This document shows, in pieces, positions 10,305 through 24,679 of a DNA stretch of 64,000 nt. The notes under the pieces were generated by a model, which was not told the origin of the DNA, ran no database searches, and saw only the letters and a program-made list of their open reading frames with translations. Source of the stretch: Anoplolepis gracilipes (lineage: Eukaryota > Arthropoda > Insecta > Hymenoptera > Formicidae); contig NC_132975.1 in the NCBI RefSeq assembly GCF_047496725.1, forward strand, positions 7,762,501 to 7,826,500, given 5' to 3'. The number at the start of each line of letters is the position of its first letter. Positions within the stretch are counted from its first letter, which is position 1. The translations under genes and the position numbers were made by a program.

Positions 10305-12390
10305 AAAGGCATTGTATTGCAATGACGTGCAATCAAATGTAAATATTCAGTGTGGCATGTAAAAATAAATTCACAATATGGACAGTGATTTTTCGTGTGG
10401 TTGCCTCTCAATGTATATTTTAATATAATAATTGAAAAATTTTAAAAACTAAATAGCCATAAACTTGATTTTTTGCAAACAAATAATATTTATTTTATAT
10501 GCATATAATTGTATTTTTACACTTTTTTATTACATTTTTTTACTTTATATACAATATATTTCAGTTTTATTAAAGTATATTTTTTATTTTCAAATTGTAT
10601 AAAAATTACGTTCTGATTGTGACATAAAGCGAAGCGTACGAATACGGTTCATTACTTGTTAAAACAGAATCAATTTTGTGTCCGTAAAATCAATCATCAA
10701 AGTTTATCTACCTTGCTTTAGGATAGTTAGATAATACAAGCCCATCATCAATGACAAATGCAAATGCTTCCGTTTTATCAAACTTTTAATTAATACATCA
10801 GTTTAAAAGTAAAAGTATTCCGATGATTAGCAGTTAATACAGTTTATGAATATAATATTAATTAGTCACTAATCAGATATTTTAATTAATTTTACAACTT
10901 GTAATTTCAGTAATTAAAATAATACAATATTTAATATTTTCATGCATTTTAAATTAATGAGAACAATCTCTTCTTGAAAATGAATTAAACACATCTTAAA
11001 AACTTTTTCAACAGCTGCAAATTTTTTTATTATAATAAAGTCTCATTTATATATTTATTATATCAGCGAACAAGCGTACATTTGTCAAATTTGTCATTTA
11101 TTTCAAAGGAGACATGAAAATCATCCCCATTTAGTGGTTATAATCTTCCAGAATACGCGAGAATGAAAGAGGGCGGTAACCCCGGATATTTATTTATATC
11201 GTCGCAAGTCATGTAAGTACAGTCTGACCGATGTAAAGACATTAACCCAAGCACGTCGTATCGCGTACATCGAAACGCACGGAGGGTATAAGCAGGCGAT
11301 GAACCGAGCCTATATATGTCGATGAGAGCCTCTACCCAAATTACGCTGCCGTGTACCGTTATGGTAGGCCCATGACCGAGCCACTCTGAGCGATTTCAAG
11401 CAAGTCCGAACGATCCTTGCAGTACTTCTTCCCGTACCTTGAGGAACAATCAAAAGACTCATGCATCACGCAAAAAGCTTATTGTAAATTACATTATGAA
11501 AGAAGTAATTTTACACTGTATAATGAGAAAAAGGAAAGGTGAGATTATTTTACATTTGAAGGAATTTATTTGTATGATTCACATAAATTATAGTATTATA
11601 ACACCTATAAAATTATTTAAGTAATAATTCTTAGCTGCTGCGGATAATTAAAAAAACATAACTTTCTTTATTACTAAAGAGAAATATTTAAAGTGATAAG
11701 TTACTATTATTTAATTTTAATGATATGTAAATTTGATAAATTTGACATTGACTTTCTTCCTTAGTTACAAATGAATTATATGTATAAAACATAACAAAAT
11801 AAATTAATTTTCTTTCAAATACAAATTCATCAAAATTCTTCGCAAAAAAAATACTGAGTAGTCTACACTGAAGAAATGTTGCGTATAAGAAATCATTTAT
11901 ACTCTAATAAATGAAAGACCATTACTATAACTTTAGAATTCGAGCGCCACTACTAGGCGTGACGAGAGATACAACCGAAATCATTCAAGTATTAATAGAA
12001 ACACTCCTTTCTTTATTTCGCTATTCGTGCATCGCAAATTTTTCCTTCTTATTTTAAAAAGTTATCACAATCTAACAGATAATAGATCAATCTAATATTC
12101 TATAAACAATTGACAGTAAATTCTCAAGCAATTAAAAGCAGCAAAATCTTATTTTAACATGTTTTAATATAAATATTCCAAAACTATTTTTAGCAATAGC
12201 AATTTCGAAAGTGAGATATCGATACTTAAAAGCAACGAAATTATCTCCAGCCCTATGCAGCATTGATGCTTTCACTCGAGCTCAAATATCGATATCCCGT
12301 ATCGGAGTAGTAAACCCACGGGTGACGCGCGCGTACGTACATTATTGCGAACATGCGTAGCTACGCGCGTAATTGCACCACTCGTCGCGC

Positions 12391-12445
12391 GTCTACCTAT
12401 CTTACCTACCTACCTATCTACCTACCTACCTACCTACCTATCTAA
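12391..12445 (+). repeat. TACC/TATC tetranucleotide repeat
   Basis: Degenerate (TACC)n with TATC variants. A second TACC/TGCC array of the same type lies at about 36,020-36,065. Confidence 0.9.
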
Positions 12446-15396
12446 CTCAAAACCAGACTCCTTTGCTCCTTAGTTCTCCAGTCATTGAACTCGCATGACT
12501 CGTTCAGCCTACCAGCTGTTTCTTACTACTCCACCCCCACCCGTGTCTCATCTTTCCCTCATCCTTTGCTTCACTACTACTACTACTGCTACTACTACTA
12601 TTACTATACCGTTTCATTCCAAGCCGACCCTAGACCGTGTCTCCTTCAACATCTTTAGTAGGATCTACAGTAGCAGTTCCGCCCTTCCCTCGTGCGAAAG
12701 ATCGATTTGATAATGAAATACAAATCTCTCTTTTTCTTTTCATCTCTGAATCTGTTTCTAACGAAACAACTCTTTCTAGAGATTCAGAATTATCATCATC
12801 AATTTATAATATAATTATATTATATATTTAATATTTATAACGTTTGATTATATAATATTATACACTTGCTATCAATTACTCCAAGATGCTTTTGATTACT
12901 ATAGGAACAGCGTTCTTTTTTAATAAAAAAAAGAAAGATATATTTTCAGAAGTAAAACTATCATAAAAATGTTAAGTGGAGAAAAAAAAATATATATTTT
13001 ACTATAAAATATATATTTTAATATAAGTTTAATTAAATAAATTTTTTTAATTACTGTTTTTTTACATATTCTTATATATCTTGTTTATCAAACATATAGT
13101 ATAAGTTTCGGTATATGAGACTCCAGTGAAAATTATTTATTTAGATTAGAAATTGTATAATGAAAAATTGTTACCTGTAATTTAATTATTTTCTTATAAA
13201 GAGTGATGGAAATTCTGTCTATGCTTACGCGTTCCAAACGAATTATTTCCCATCTTGATTGTCGAAAAGAGAAAAACACATGCGCGAACTTCGAGATTCT
13301 CATTCAATAAGACTCAAACGGGAAAGTCCGTTAGTTCGAGTGCGAGTTCGTTGCCCGTTAACGCGTGTTAATGTTATATCGATCAACTAAGAATTCAAAG
13401 GTGAAGCGATTCCAATTTCCTCACTATAATTAGCTCTTCCGCGACAATCGTCGATTAATCGCAGAGACATTAGAGATTTATTGATGTAGAAAAAAAATGT
13501 GTATCAACATTTAATCAGGATTATAAATTAATTAATTAATTAGCGCTAATACTAAATATATAATAATAATAATAATCAAGGTAATTATATTTGAAACTAT
13601 ACACAATATGATTGGTTTTAATATTTTTCTTAATGAACGCAATTATATAAAATGTATTCTGTGTATTATATGATATGTGTATATATTCATGAGTCGTTTC
13701 TAATATCATAGTTTTAAATCTAAAATTAAAGTTAAAATATTTTTAATTTTTCAAGAAATTGCAACAATTAAAAACGGAAATAATTTTTTTAAGTTAGTTA
13801 AAATAAAAAGCAAAACAAACTTGAATAGAACTACAGAAATATTTCTTTCCTTTAAAAAAATTAAATTAAGCAAAGTTAAATTTGAAATCTATAATAGAGG
13901 AGAAAAGAGAGACTTTCTCAGATGACTCAAAGAGCTATTTCAAAGTGCATTTAGAGAGAGACGGAACGGGCGACAACAAGAATCAACTCGTAACAAGCTC
14001 GGTCACTGCCACGCTCCATCCATGACTCATAGAACGATATCTCCTCTCTTCTGGAGTCAATTCTCATTGCTATTCGCGCTTAAGGTCGCGCAGAGGAAGG
14101 TCGAGCCCACGTTCAACGCCCTTTCATGTATTTTTTTTACTCTATCCTACGCACGCAATATCGACGTAGGGTGGTTGAACGTTGATATTGTACATCTATT
14201 TAGATAATAAAATAATTAGAATTTGGTACATTTTCAAAAGAAACTTTTAATTATTTGCTTTCAGATAATACACGTACGGCAGAGAAAGTTTTATATAATA
14301 TTTATTATTTTCAAAGAAATATAATATGTATATCTTCGTATTTTAAAATCCATATTAATAAATCACGCTTTATGCTACTAATTTTTATAATTCTTTCTCT
14401 CATGTACAGATAAAATTTTTCATACAGAGATTAATTACACAATGTACATAAATATACTAATCAATTCATAACAGTAATCTGTACCTTTTGTCGAAAGTTA
14501 GAAAAGTTTTTAATTTCGAAAAGGCGGTTCGGGAGCTTAAGTTCTAGCGAAAATCGCGATTCGATTGCCGAATCGAAGCCGTCACGGGCCGAAAGAGCGA
14601 CGCGAGAGCGAGTCGTCGCGTCGGCAGGTATTCGATAGCACCGCAAGGGTCGTCGACCGCAGGTGTTACGCGCCCGTTTGCTCGAACAGCTCGGCTCGGC
14701 TTGTCCTCACCGCAGCCGAAACTCACGCTCACCCGTTCCTATCCGGAAGATCATCAAAATTCGCGGACGCGGACCATGTAACTCCCTTAGCGATTTCCTA
14801 CGTACACATTGAAAGACAAATCTTACGTTGCTTTAAAAATATCTTCAGCAAGCGAAGATATCGTGAACTAACCATGAAAGAAATAAGAAACCTAACCCGT
14901 GAATGGCAAAAGTCAATACCGTGAATTATTGGTAAACCAAAAACATAAGTCAATAGAAAAATTCAGAAAAATTTTACTGCACTTCGATGAGGCATATTTT
15001 ATAGATATTATATGAAATGAATGAAATAAAGCCGAAATAATTTTAAAATAAAAAAATGTTTAAATTAAACAATAAAAATATAATCTTTTAAATAACAATT
15101 GTTAACTATTACATTCTTTTGCAATTATGTATTTTCAGTTGATAAAAATGTAATGAGACTCAATATGAAAAAAATGATGCCCGAAAACTGAGATTCTCCT
15201 CATACGTTTTATACTTAATAGACTATTTATAATAAATTGTTATAACAATATAAAATCCCAAATAAATATATCACGCAATCGTAATCTTTAAAAATCTAAT
15301 ATTAGCATCGAAACAATGAACAAAGTGTAATCTCGTATCATAGCCTATCGTAATGAACACGCAAACGCGTTTGCCTTCTCAGACATTCCCTTTGCT

Positions 15397-15397
<1 letters not shown>

Positions 15398-15429
<32 letters not shown>
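15398..15429 (+). repeat. Poly(A) run of 32
   Basis: Thirty-two consecutive A at the edge of a GC island. No retrocopy recognised beside it. Confidence 0.95.
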
Positions 15430-15432
<3 letters not shown>

Positions 15433-18400
15433 CTGTAGCAAAGAATGGCCCGGAAGGAAACCCGTAGGCGTTAGTAATTAACCCTTTGTCTTCGATGTAC
15501 CTATAGAATGATATACTCAATTTCATATCGTTCTTTGCACGCGTGCCTATTATAGCGCGATGTACAATATACACGACGGCACATCAATCATGACGGTCTG
15601 CACGTGATGGCTGTCGCGTGATTGAACCACCAGGGGGATCGACAAAAATTCCTGATGGTATCTACGCGGAACAAAGAGATGGATTGCGGCGCGCCTCATA
15701 AGACACAAAGAATGAACGGCGGGATGAACGGCGAGAACTTTAGGCAAGTCCGCGGCAAAGTCACCGGCCGTGGCTCACCTCCACGAATGCTCACATCCAC
15801 CAGAACCTCGTCCAGAGGACGTTGACCTTTCGTCACCACGTGGCGAGAGAGCGATGTCTCTCCTTCATGTCGAAGTACCTTACCTGCCTGATTTGAAGCA
15901 ACCACCCGGCCATGAACCTTCCTAGGGCCATTCGTTTATCTTCTCCTACCTTTCGCTCTTCCTGACTTCTATCCTTGGGTCTTTCTTTGTCACTCCTTAA
16001 AATTCTCGTCGGCATATAGGCCTACTGATGTTCGTGTCTATCTATTTGCGCGTCGGCAAATCACGTAATTGAAAACGAATTAACGATGGCGCAATAAAAC
16101 TCGATTGTTACTTAAATTAGAAGCTATAATATTTTCTTTAAAGGTTGGAGAGTTTAAGTCATAGTAATTCGAATAAAATCGTTATCTCGATTTGATCGCA
16201 AGCTATCTATCTGTATGATAAATTAGATTTAATCTAATTGTTAACTATAAAGTTGAAAAATGTTTTCACACAAGTAACTAAATTATATAATTAAACATAC
16301 TATGAAGAATAAATTAACATGTAAAAAATGTATGTAACTAGTTGAATTACATTCATAATAACACCACTAGTTAATTTAGAATTTAGAACTGAAATATTAA
16401 ACATTTATCTAAATCGATTTGATAAGAAAAAAATATCTTTACTTAAATATAAATAATTTATCTTTCATTAGCGCCCAGATAATTAAATCGCTCTGTTTGC
16501 AAACTGTCGACTTAATAAGAGTACTAGATAGCAGAAAACAAAAATGATTTCGCGATGACGAGGCGAGTTAGACGTGAATATTTCAGCGCAAGTGATGTCA
16601 GCAATCCGCGATACAAAAATACTCACGTCATCATTAGTACGTCGTGTCGACTGCGATTGCGACTGCATTTTTTTTCACTTCCGCGACGTTTGCGCGACAC
16701 TATGTTTCCGAGTGTCGCATTCCGTTTAGTACGTGTCAGCGACACGGAGATACTCGGCGGCGTTCGCGCCAGAGAGTATCGAGATGGAGACGAATGACCG
16801 GAACCCACGCGTATTCTTTTATCGGGCGAAGATCTTCCGTGACCTCCCTTACTTCCGCCTTTACACATTTCTACCTAGCGAGCTGATAAAAGCAGAATCC
16901 GCGAGATCGTGGAAGGAAATCGAAGAATTGTAGATGCTACGATCTCTAAAGAGGATCTATACAACGAAGATCCATTCGTGAGATCCATAGTACTGTTAAT
17001 ATAGACATGCTATGAAAGAGATAGCTAGGAGATTGAATTTATATATTTAGGAATCTATGAAATAAAAAGTATATGAATAATTATCAATTTATTTTATTAA
17101 TGATTTTGAAGATAAGACTAAAATAATGATAATTTATTTATAGAATTATAAAAATATTTTATTAATATAAAAACATACATAAGGAATGTAAAGATAATAA
17201 ATATATATTATAAACATATAATATATAATATAAACAAACAGGCATGATATATTTATAAAGTAAAGATAAAAGCTCTTTGTAATATTATTTAGATATTCAG
17301 GAAAATAGAAATTGTTTATTTATACATTTAAATTGATGCATTTGAAATTGTTGTTCTGCAAAAATTTTGTTCTAACTCTCATCCAATTGTTAATAGTTTG
17401 AAAAACGTTCATAGATTTTTTAACGATTGAAATTAAATGATCCAATTTATCAATATTCAACTCGAAATCATTCTGATCGCCGACAAACAAAATTCCACGC
17501 GTTCATTTGTTATTACACACGTGTCGTAATATGCCGATCGTTTTCCTTGCTGTGCAACCTGCCGAATTCCGTATGCTAGCTTTGTTTTCTTGCGCTCTTC
17601 CCGGGCGCGCAGGGTCGACGATCCTCTGGAGGATGATTATTAAGCGCGGTCGCGTTGCGTGGACCTTCGGTAAACGGCCGCGGTTCGTGCAGCAAAGTGC
17701 ACTGACCGCAGATAGAAACACGTGGACGCGGATCGCCGGCGGGCAGACGGAAGGTGTGGGAAGGAGAGGTCCGGGTCGAGGGGTGGGGTGACTGGGCCGG
17801 AGGGGGTTGTGGAAGGGCCTGGTGATTTGAACCGAAGCCTTTGGCGCGAGCAGGAACGATTTTCAAGAGCGATTTTGCGAAACGTTTAACGAAGCATTGC
17901 GCCACTCGACGTTGACTCGTCCATTGACTTACACAACGCGTCGTTTGATTTTGTATATAAAAGATAATAATGACTAAGAACAAACGATACGTCTCTTGAA
18001 CGATAACGGTACGTCAACTCGAACGGTAAAAGACATTCTTTGGCTGTATTTATAAATCAACGCACAAGAAAGTTTAAAAAATTATTAAATGTCTAAAAAG
18101 ATTAAGTTAAGCAATATTCAAATTATAAATCACATGGTTTATTAAGTTTATTTAATTGAAATAAGATTTGTAAAATTATGGAAAAAAAATTAATGTCTTG
18201 GAAATAAATTTTCCAATTGTAGGCTGATCTATAAAATAATTAGAAGATAATAAATCGAAAAATATTGCCTTGTAATTTATCAAAATGTACATCTTGAAAA
18301 TTATACTTTTAGAAGTCCACTAAATAATCCATTGAATGAAAAAAGAATTATAATTATAATTAAATAAGAGATTATTAATATCACATGTTATAAATAATAT

Positions 18401-18849
18401 ACAACTTTAATATAATTTAATATTTCATCTATAATTGTATTACTCTCATTTATAAGAAACTATAAGTATGTGTGTATTTGTTAAGTATTATATATAAAAC
18501 TGGAGTAAAAATTAGAAAATAAAATGGAAGGGATTGATGGAAAATTTTCATTACCGAGCACAACGGGAGCAATTCGTTGCACGCGATGAGAACTTATCAG
18601 GACACGCATCGGCTCGCATAAAGCCAAACATCCGCAAATCGGAATCGTACTCACGCACGCACGCGCACACGCATGAAAAGCTTAACGGCAAACGGTATAA
18701 AACTAGCGGGAATCCATGATTCTAACCCACTCTCCTTGATTCATGCGGAAAGTCAACGGCTGTTTTGGCCCGATTTACTTTTACGAACTCAATCGTGCGA
18801 CGCTAAACGCATTTTGAAACCGTACGTGTCTATTTTTATTTCTCGAATC

Positions 18850-18860
18850 AATCTAGGTCA
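18850..18860 (+). promoter_or_regulatory. Consensus ROR/HR3-type half-site
   Basis: AATCTAGGTCA fits the ROR response element WAWNTRGGTCA perfectly. At this length and base composition one or two such matches are expected in the window by chance. Confidence 0.2.
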
Positions 18861-20839
18861 AATTAAAAAACATTGTACTACTTTAGTTAGTCTTTTTTAA
18901 AGAATATTTAATTTTTTAAACAAAATATTATTTTTATTTAAAGAAGAAATCTACTAATCACTTTTAATCTTTTAAAGTAACAAACCAGTAATTAATTTGT
19001 GAATTAAAGCAAAAATTTGCTTGTAGAATTAAAATTAATTTTTATTTTCATGAATTTTTATATGGTACAGTTAAAATCGTATTACAGTCACTATGAGAAA
19101 AGTTAGTTCAATATGATAATATTTACGATTTTAAAATTAAATTATGTTCTGTACGGCACATTTTTACTTTAATCAATTTAATATTTTAAAAGGTTAAAAA
19201 TGCTTTGTACAATATCAAATTCATAAACTTCGAAATGTATTAAATTTACTAACTTTGACGTAGCTGATCTATCCAGTTTCTCTTTTAAAAAAACAATAAT
19301 CATTTTATTTACCGAATCTAATTTAACATGATTTAATTCCATAAGAAATATTTTTAAAATACGTTTTTTAAAATGCACTTTTAATTTTTACTTTATTCTA
19401 TCTATTTAACACATAATACTTTATAGTATTTTGTGACACATATATACACACGTACACATATATATGTATATAATCTTTTAACTTGTTATTAACAATTTGT
19501 CGTAAATTAATTATTAACATTATTCTTTTTATTTATATTATTAATAATAACTTAATTATTCATCACATTTCAAAATATCTATCCAGACAAAATATCTCGA
19601 CTGGAATGAAATTCTTATAATAAAATTCTTCAATAAATTTTCGATAAAAACATCAAGCCCAAACGTAACAGTACACACTGTTTCGAGATATCGTGTATGT
19701 GGACAGAAATAAAATTTGTCCACACGCGTTAAGAATTCTAATTTAAAACACGTAGAATTCATCTCTGCAGAGAGAAGTGCGTTTGTCCTTCCTTTCTCCT
19801 TTACCCCTTTCTCTGTCGTCCTTTGTGCGTCTTTCCTAACCACGCCAGTTCTGTATTGCTATGACGTAACATAGCAAGGTCTTACGGTACCTCCGGCAAA
19901 CGGGCCCACATTACGTGAGTGTTCCTACACGCGACCCGTATGTACGTAAATATCTGCGTAGAAGATCCGCTAACTGTCGTTTTTTCTTTATATCTCCTTC
20001 TTTGAGGAATACGGTTACTTTAATTTATTTAGATATGATATTGTAAATAAAAAAAGTTACACAAATTATTTAAAAATCTTATTTCTTTACAAAATTTTAT
20101 TTTCCAAATTTAAATTAATAATTATTACATGTACATATACATATACTTTGGCAGGTGTTAATTTTAATAAAAAATTTTAGAGACATACGCTCTAAAATTG
20201 ACAAAGTATTTTATTGGTGTGACTTGTCTTTATAATATACAAAAATATAATTTGCTGCAATTCTTGTTCCAATTAAAAATATTATAAATATTTTTCGAGA
20301 AAAAAATGTTTAAATAAAACCGGAAATGAAGCGTTTTTTTTCACAATGCATGCTCTTTTAACGAGATGTAACAATTCTTCTTTGATCAATGGCCACACCG
20401 GTCGCGCGGTGAGTTCATCGGCTGATGTTATTCGGCGATCGGTGCGCGCGGCTGCCCGACAGGTGAGCGGCACACGGCGCACATGTACGCGCGTACACAC
20501 ATATGTGAGGTACAGTTAGGAGTACCGTTCTGAAAATGCAACGGCTCTCGCGTCAGGCCCCGATGCGAGCCTCCTCGGGACTCGGAGAGGAGAGAGGGAT
20601 CATTTCGCGCGTGGTTCCCTTCCATTCGCATCCCGGAGACGGTTTTAATGCGAAACGGACACGCTCGAGCTGCAGATCCGTTCGAAAGGGTGCGTGATAA
20701 CGGTAGTGCGATTTGATAGGAAGCGACTTGCGAAGATGAAGAGAAAAATGTTATCGAAATTAAAAAGAGATCAAGTATTAGACAATTTTATGATCATTAT
20801 CTCTTCGTAAACTATGAGCAAGTAATTTGCATGTGACAT

Positions 20840-21133
20840 ACACACACATATATATATATATATATATTGTACGCCAAGTGCAATATAAATATATCATATA
20901 TACACATAAATATATATAAGCATATATATATATATATGTATATATACATTTTTATATGTATTTACATCATTAGCGGATCCTGGCGTCAATAAAGGGGGGA
21001 AAGGGGGTTGACAAAATTATTTTATTTAATATCAATATGCTTTATTTTCACGGTTTGATCATTTCTTATCAAAATCGATTTTTAAGGAAGGGGAGGGGGG
21101 TAATCCCAACCTCCCCCCCGGGATTCGTCAATA

Positions 21134-21184
<51 letters not shown>

Positions 21185-21190
21185 TATATA
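20840..21190. repeat. TA/CA microsatellite cluster
   Basis: Several TATATA and TATATG runs (20,848-20,960), then (TA)n from 21,137 to about 21,172 followed by (CA)n. They flank the G-rich inverted-repeat element. Confidence 0.85.
20971..21133. repeat. Degenerate G-rich inverted-repeat element
   Basis: Left end TTAGCGGATCCTGGCG followed by G-runs. The right end, reverse complemented, is TTGACGAATCCCGGGGGG, also followed by G-runs. The GNATCC core and the symmetrical G-rich arms around an AT-rich centre suggest an old MITE lying between TA microsatellites. Arm identity is modest. Confidence 0.4.
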
Positions 21191-22079
21191 TTTAAAGAGA
21201 AATATATATCAACAATATATTAATTTATTCTTAAACAAGATAACATTATCTTATATATATGAATTAAAAATTATTTAACAAAAATATTTCAATCATAATT
21301 CTTTCCAATAAAAATATCAAAATTTCAATATTTTTCGACGAATATACTAATATTGTCCCACTTTGCCTTGTTGATTATTTATTAATAGAGAACTAAATAT
21401 TGAATAATGTGAATCGCTGCTATCTGTATTTGGATCCTATACGTCATTGAAAAATAGAAAATGGTAGTAATGGAGTTTTCGTGACGGGAGAAACAACAGA
21501 TAGGTAGTATCGCAGCCTGGCCTATCGTTTATCCGATAAGACTATCCTCCAACGAACTCGAGCTAGTAACGCGATCGAAGGAAGGGTAGCGAAGTCGCGG
21601 GAGTCGCACATGCGCAGGGGTGCACCACCTCCGAATCGTGCAAAGGCCGCTTTACGCTAGTTCATTCATTCATTACGCCACTGGCATGCAATTCGACCCT
21701 ATAATAACACTGCTTTAATATTTTGAATAGAAATATATTTATAGAAAACAACTATCGCGTTAGAAAAAAATATGCATAATAAAAATTATTAAATGCGTAA
21801 GGATATTATGTGTGATATAAAAAAGTATAAATATAAAGTAATTAGCATATGGTTATATTTTATAGAGAACATTGAGGGCCAAAAAATTACAGCAAGAGAC
21901 AAAAGAATTATAAAATATACTCGAATGAAAATAAGAATCAATTAAAAATATTAATATAAATAATAACTTTTCTTACACGTTTATTCATTCAATCAATCAA
22001 TCATTTATCGTATTATATAGTTATAGATTGCTCTTTATATTGTTTTATCCTTTTATTTTTATCTTTCTTGTTCTCGAGT

Positions 22080-24679
22080 TGTAACTTAAATGATGACTTT
22101 AGAACGTGAAAAATTCTTTCACGTCGCCATAAATATTACACAAGGGTGGAAATCTCTCGCTATAGCTAGTGTAATCCGGGCGGGGTGGCGATGGCGAGGG
22201 TTCCGGGGGCGCAACGGGGCTGCTCGGGGGCGAGTCAAGTTCCCGGATGCCATCTGGTGACGGTCGATGCAAGCAGGAGCCACTGGTGCCCGCAAAGTGC
22301 ATAACGCCGAAACGAAAGGAAGGCAGGAAGGAAGGAAGGTAGGAAAGTTTGAGCCCGGGACGAGGACTCGACGAGCTCCTACCTCGACGACGAACCCGGG
22401 AGTACGCAGGGACATTCATCCTGCGTGTGATTCGCTTGCGATTTCCAACGAAAAACGTAACGTGCCTTCATTCGCGAGCTGCGAGCCTCCGCTTCCATCA
22501 TCGGTGAATACGACGGACGATGACGTGAAACCACGAGGCGCTCGAATCAACCCTGAGCCTGTCGTGCTTCCCCGATACTATCTTCAACAACATCCGAGTG
22601 CGTCATCTCGCTCCTTCCGGCATCAAGCTTCGCCAATGATCGTACAAATACCTAAACATTTGACATCAGATACGAGGAAGCATCTCGGGGGATGATATTT
22701 GTTGATCGTCAACAGGAATAACGCACTTAACATTCCGAAGAATCTGGACTGGAAATATCATCGATAACGGACAGGATATGCGAGAACGACGCGAGTGGTT
22801 CGCGATGTATACGTCCTTGGTGTGGTGATCGATCGAAGATGTCAGTGATCAACGAAATTGACGTGACGACAACTGTCAACGGGGGAGGAACATCGCGACA
22901 CAGATAATCGCGCTCGAGGAACGATCACGAAACGGCGATGGTAGCGTTTTCATCGCGAGTGCTAAAGTATCTTATCGCGTGCGAGTCTGCTGGTCGGTGG
23001 TGAGATATCGACCGTAGCCGCCGAATTAATCGTCGAAGGTCGCGAGCACCGCCTCGCTCCTTCATCGTTCTTCGCTCGATCCGATCCGATCGGCAATCCG
23101 ATGCTCTTCAATCATTGATATTCGCAAAGGGCAAGCCTTTAACCGATAACCATGATCGGACATGGATCTTCGAGAGATACCTGTCGACCTACCGTTCGCG
23201 CGAGATCACGAGCGTCTTCGATGAAGCGGAACCTCTTTATTTTCTCGAATCGGATCCAAGCTACCCGTGATAATATAAATCAAACGATTCTAATAACGAG
23301 TTTTGTTAAAACATCACGTTCACCACAGTCATCTAACCTGGAGAATAAATACAACTTGTAAATGAAGAAAAAAAATTGAAAAATGAAACTGTCTTCACGT
23401 ATACATCTTTGAATATTTCTCTTGTCGAAATTTGCAATAAAAATCAGTCGCTATCCTGTGTGACGTGCTTCGTTGACGCGACTTTGCAAAAGTCGCAATC
23501 GTTAAAATCGATCGTTATAATTGTTGTATCGTTAAAGAAATCGATTTTTGCGTGGGAATATAAAATTGTTATACATATATACATATAAATAATCGATTTA
23601 GAAAAACTATATTGTTAAAATTTTTCGTGTTTCGGCGATAGTGTGTTTGCACTTCTTCATCTCTCCAGTCGGTTGTACAGATCAAACTCGCGCCGGGTCT
23701 AAGAACTTCGACCGCTACGCTCCCTCGCTGTTTCGAGGCTGCGCGTGAAGGAAACGCGCGGTTGAATCGAAGCGACCCTCTCCGAACGAGACCCACTGAC
23801 CTATCGACTCGGCAGGCTGCCACTCGAGGCCGCCCCAACTACCCCTATTTCATACTTTCCTCCCTGATGTTTGTTGTCGTTGCTCCTTCCTTCTTGGTCC
23901 GAGTCTCGATTTCACCTGTCTTCGGACGCAGAAAAAAATCACTCGCTTCGTTTACGAGGATGGAAATGACACTTCTTCCCTTAAATATACGAAGATAAAA
24001 ATTCAAAAATTTCTACTAGTGTACAGTGATACTGAACAATCTTCCGGAAACCGCCTTTCTTAACCCTCGTCACCTTTTACATTCTATTTTAAAGTTGACA
24101 AATTGATTGGATCTCGAAGATGAATCGAAACAAATGTTTGGTTGAAAAATCGATCAAAGACACATATATGAAGAGCGAAATTCTCTGCGACATTGGCGTG
24201 TTGTATCGACATATTGTAAAAGCATGGCGCACCGATACAAGCCGTTAATGATAATCTAAATAATAAACACAAGAAAATAAAAGGCCATTATCGCCATTAG
24301 ATATCAATCAAACACGAGCGACAACGAAAGATTAAAAAGCGCCAAAACGGAATATCAGGCGCATAAAAAAGAAAGATACTTTAACGAGATCTTCCTTGAA
24401 ATGTTCAGATTTCACGATGATTCTCACAGTTGCGAATAGATGTAAATAAATCATAATCTGCAATAAATACTCGAATATTTATATGTGGACAAAAATATAA
24501 TGGGATAAGAAGCTCAAAGCACTTCTCTGCAATATCGAAAGCGACTGACTAAACAGTTCACTCATTTTCATCTTATCGCTGGCTTTGGCGCAACGCAACA
24601 TCAACGCTGTTTTCAACAATTATCATACGTAGAAATGCCATAATCCATAATTTTGCTGAAAGCAAAATCCACGCGAAAA
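22080..24679 (+). promoter_or_regulatory. GC-rich promoter and leader region of the polyQ exon
   Basis: A broad region richer in GC and CpG than its surroundings. It is rich in CGA and TCG words, with several open but unprotein-like frames on both strands. A GGAAGGAAGGAAGG run lies near 22,317-22,340, and GATCGAT-like words are common at 22,800-23,150. The segment from 24,000 to 24,680 is more AT-rich. It ends at the polyQ start codon without a splice acceptor, so at least the final part is probably 5' untranslated leader. No convincing internal exon was found. Confidence 0.4.

Larger units (their letters stand above)
10304..22079. other. AT-rich intron DNA with GC-rich islands
   Basis: AT-rich background with islands at about 11,140-11,440, 12,280-12,720, 13,210-13,470, 13,930-14,200, 14,500-14,930, 15,340-16,030, 16,500-16,990, 17,480-18,010, 18,530-18,860, 19,680-19,990, 20,370-20,760 and 21,420-21,700. 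The islands are CpG-rich and complex in sequence, open for 60-130 codons in places, but I could not join any to a convincing exon. Some may be enhancers or leader exons. Confidence 0.4.

Noticed and set aside
11163..11213. ATG-to-donor segment MKEGGNPGYLFISSQV before GTAAGT
   Set aside because: Ends in phase 2, incompatible with Hr3, and no partner exon was found.
15833..16015. Minus-strand frame with MAGWLLQIRQ before a GTAAGG donor
   Set aside because: Phase 0 donor, no flanking exon and no recognisable protein; the whole island is open in several frames.
20388..20411. ATG-to-donor segment MATPVA before GTGAGT
   Set aside because: Phase 2 and too short to identify; probably chance.
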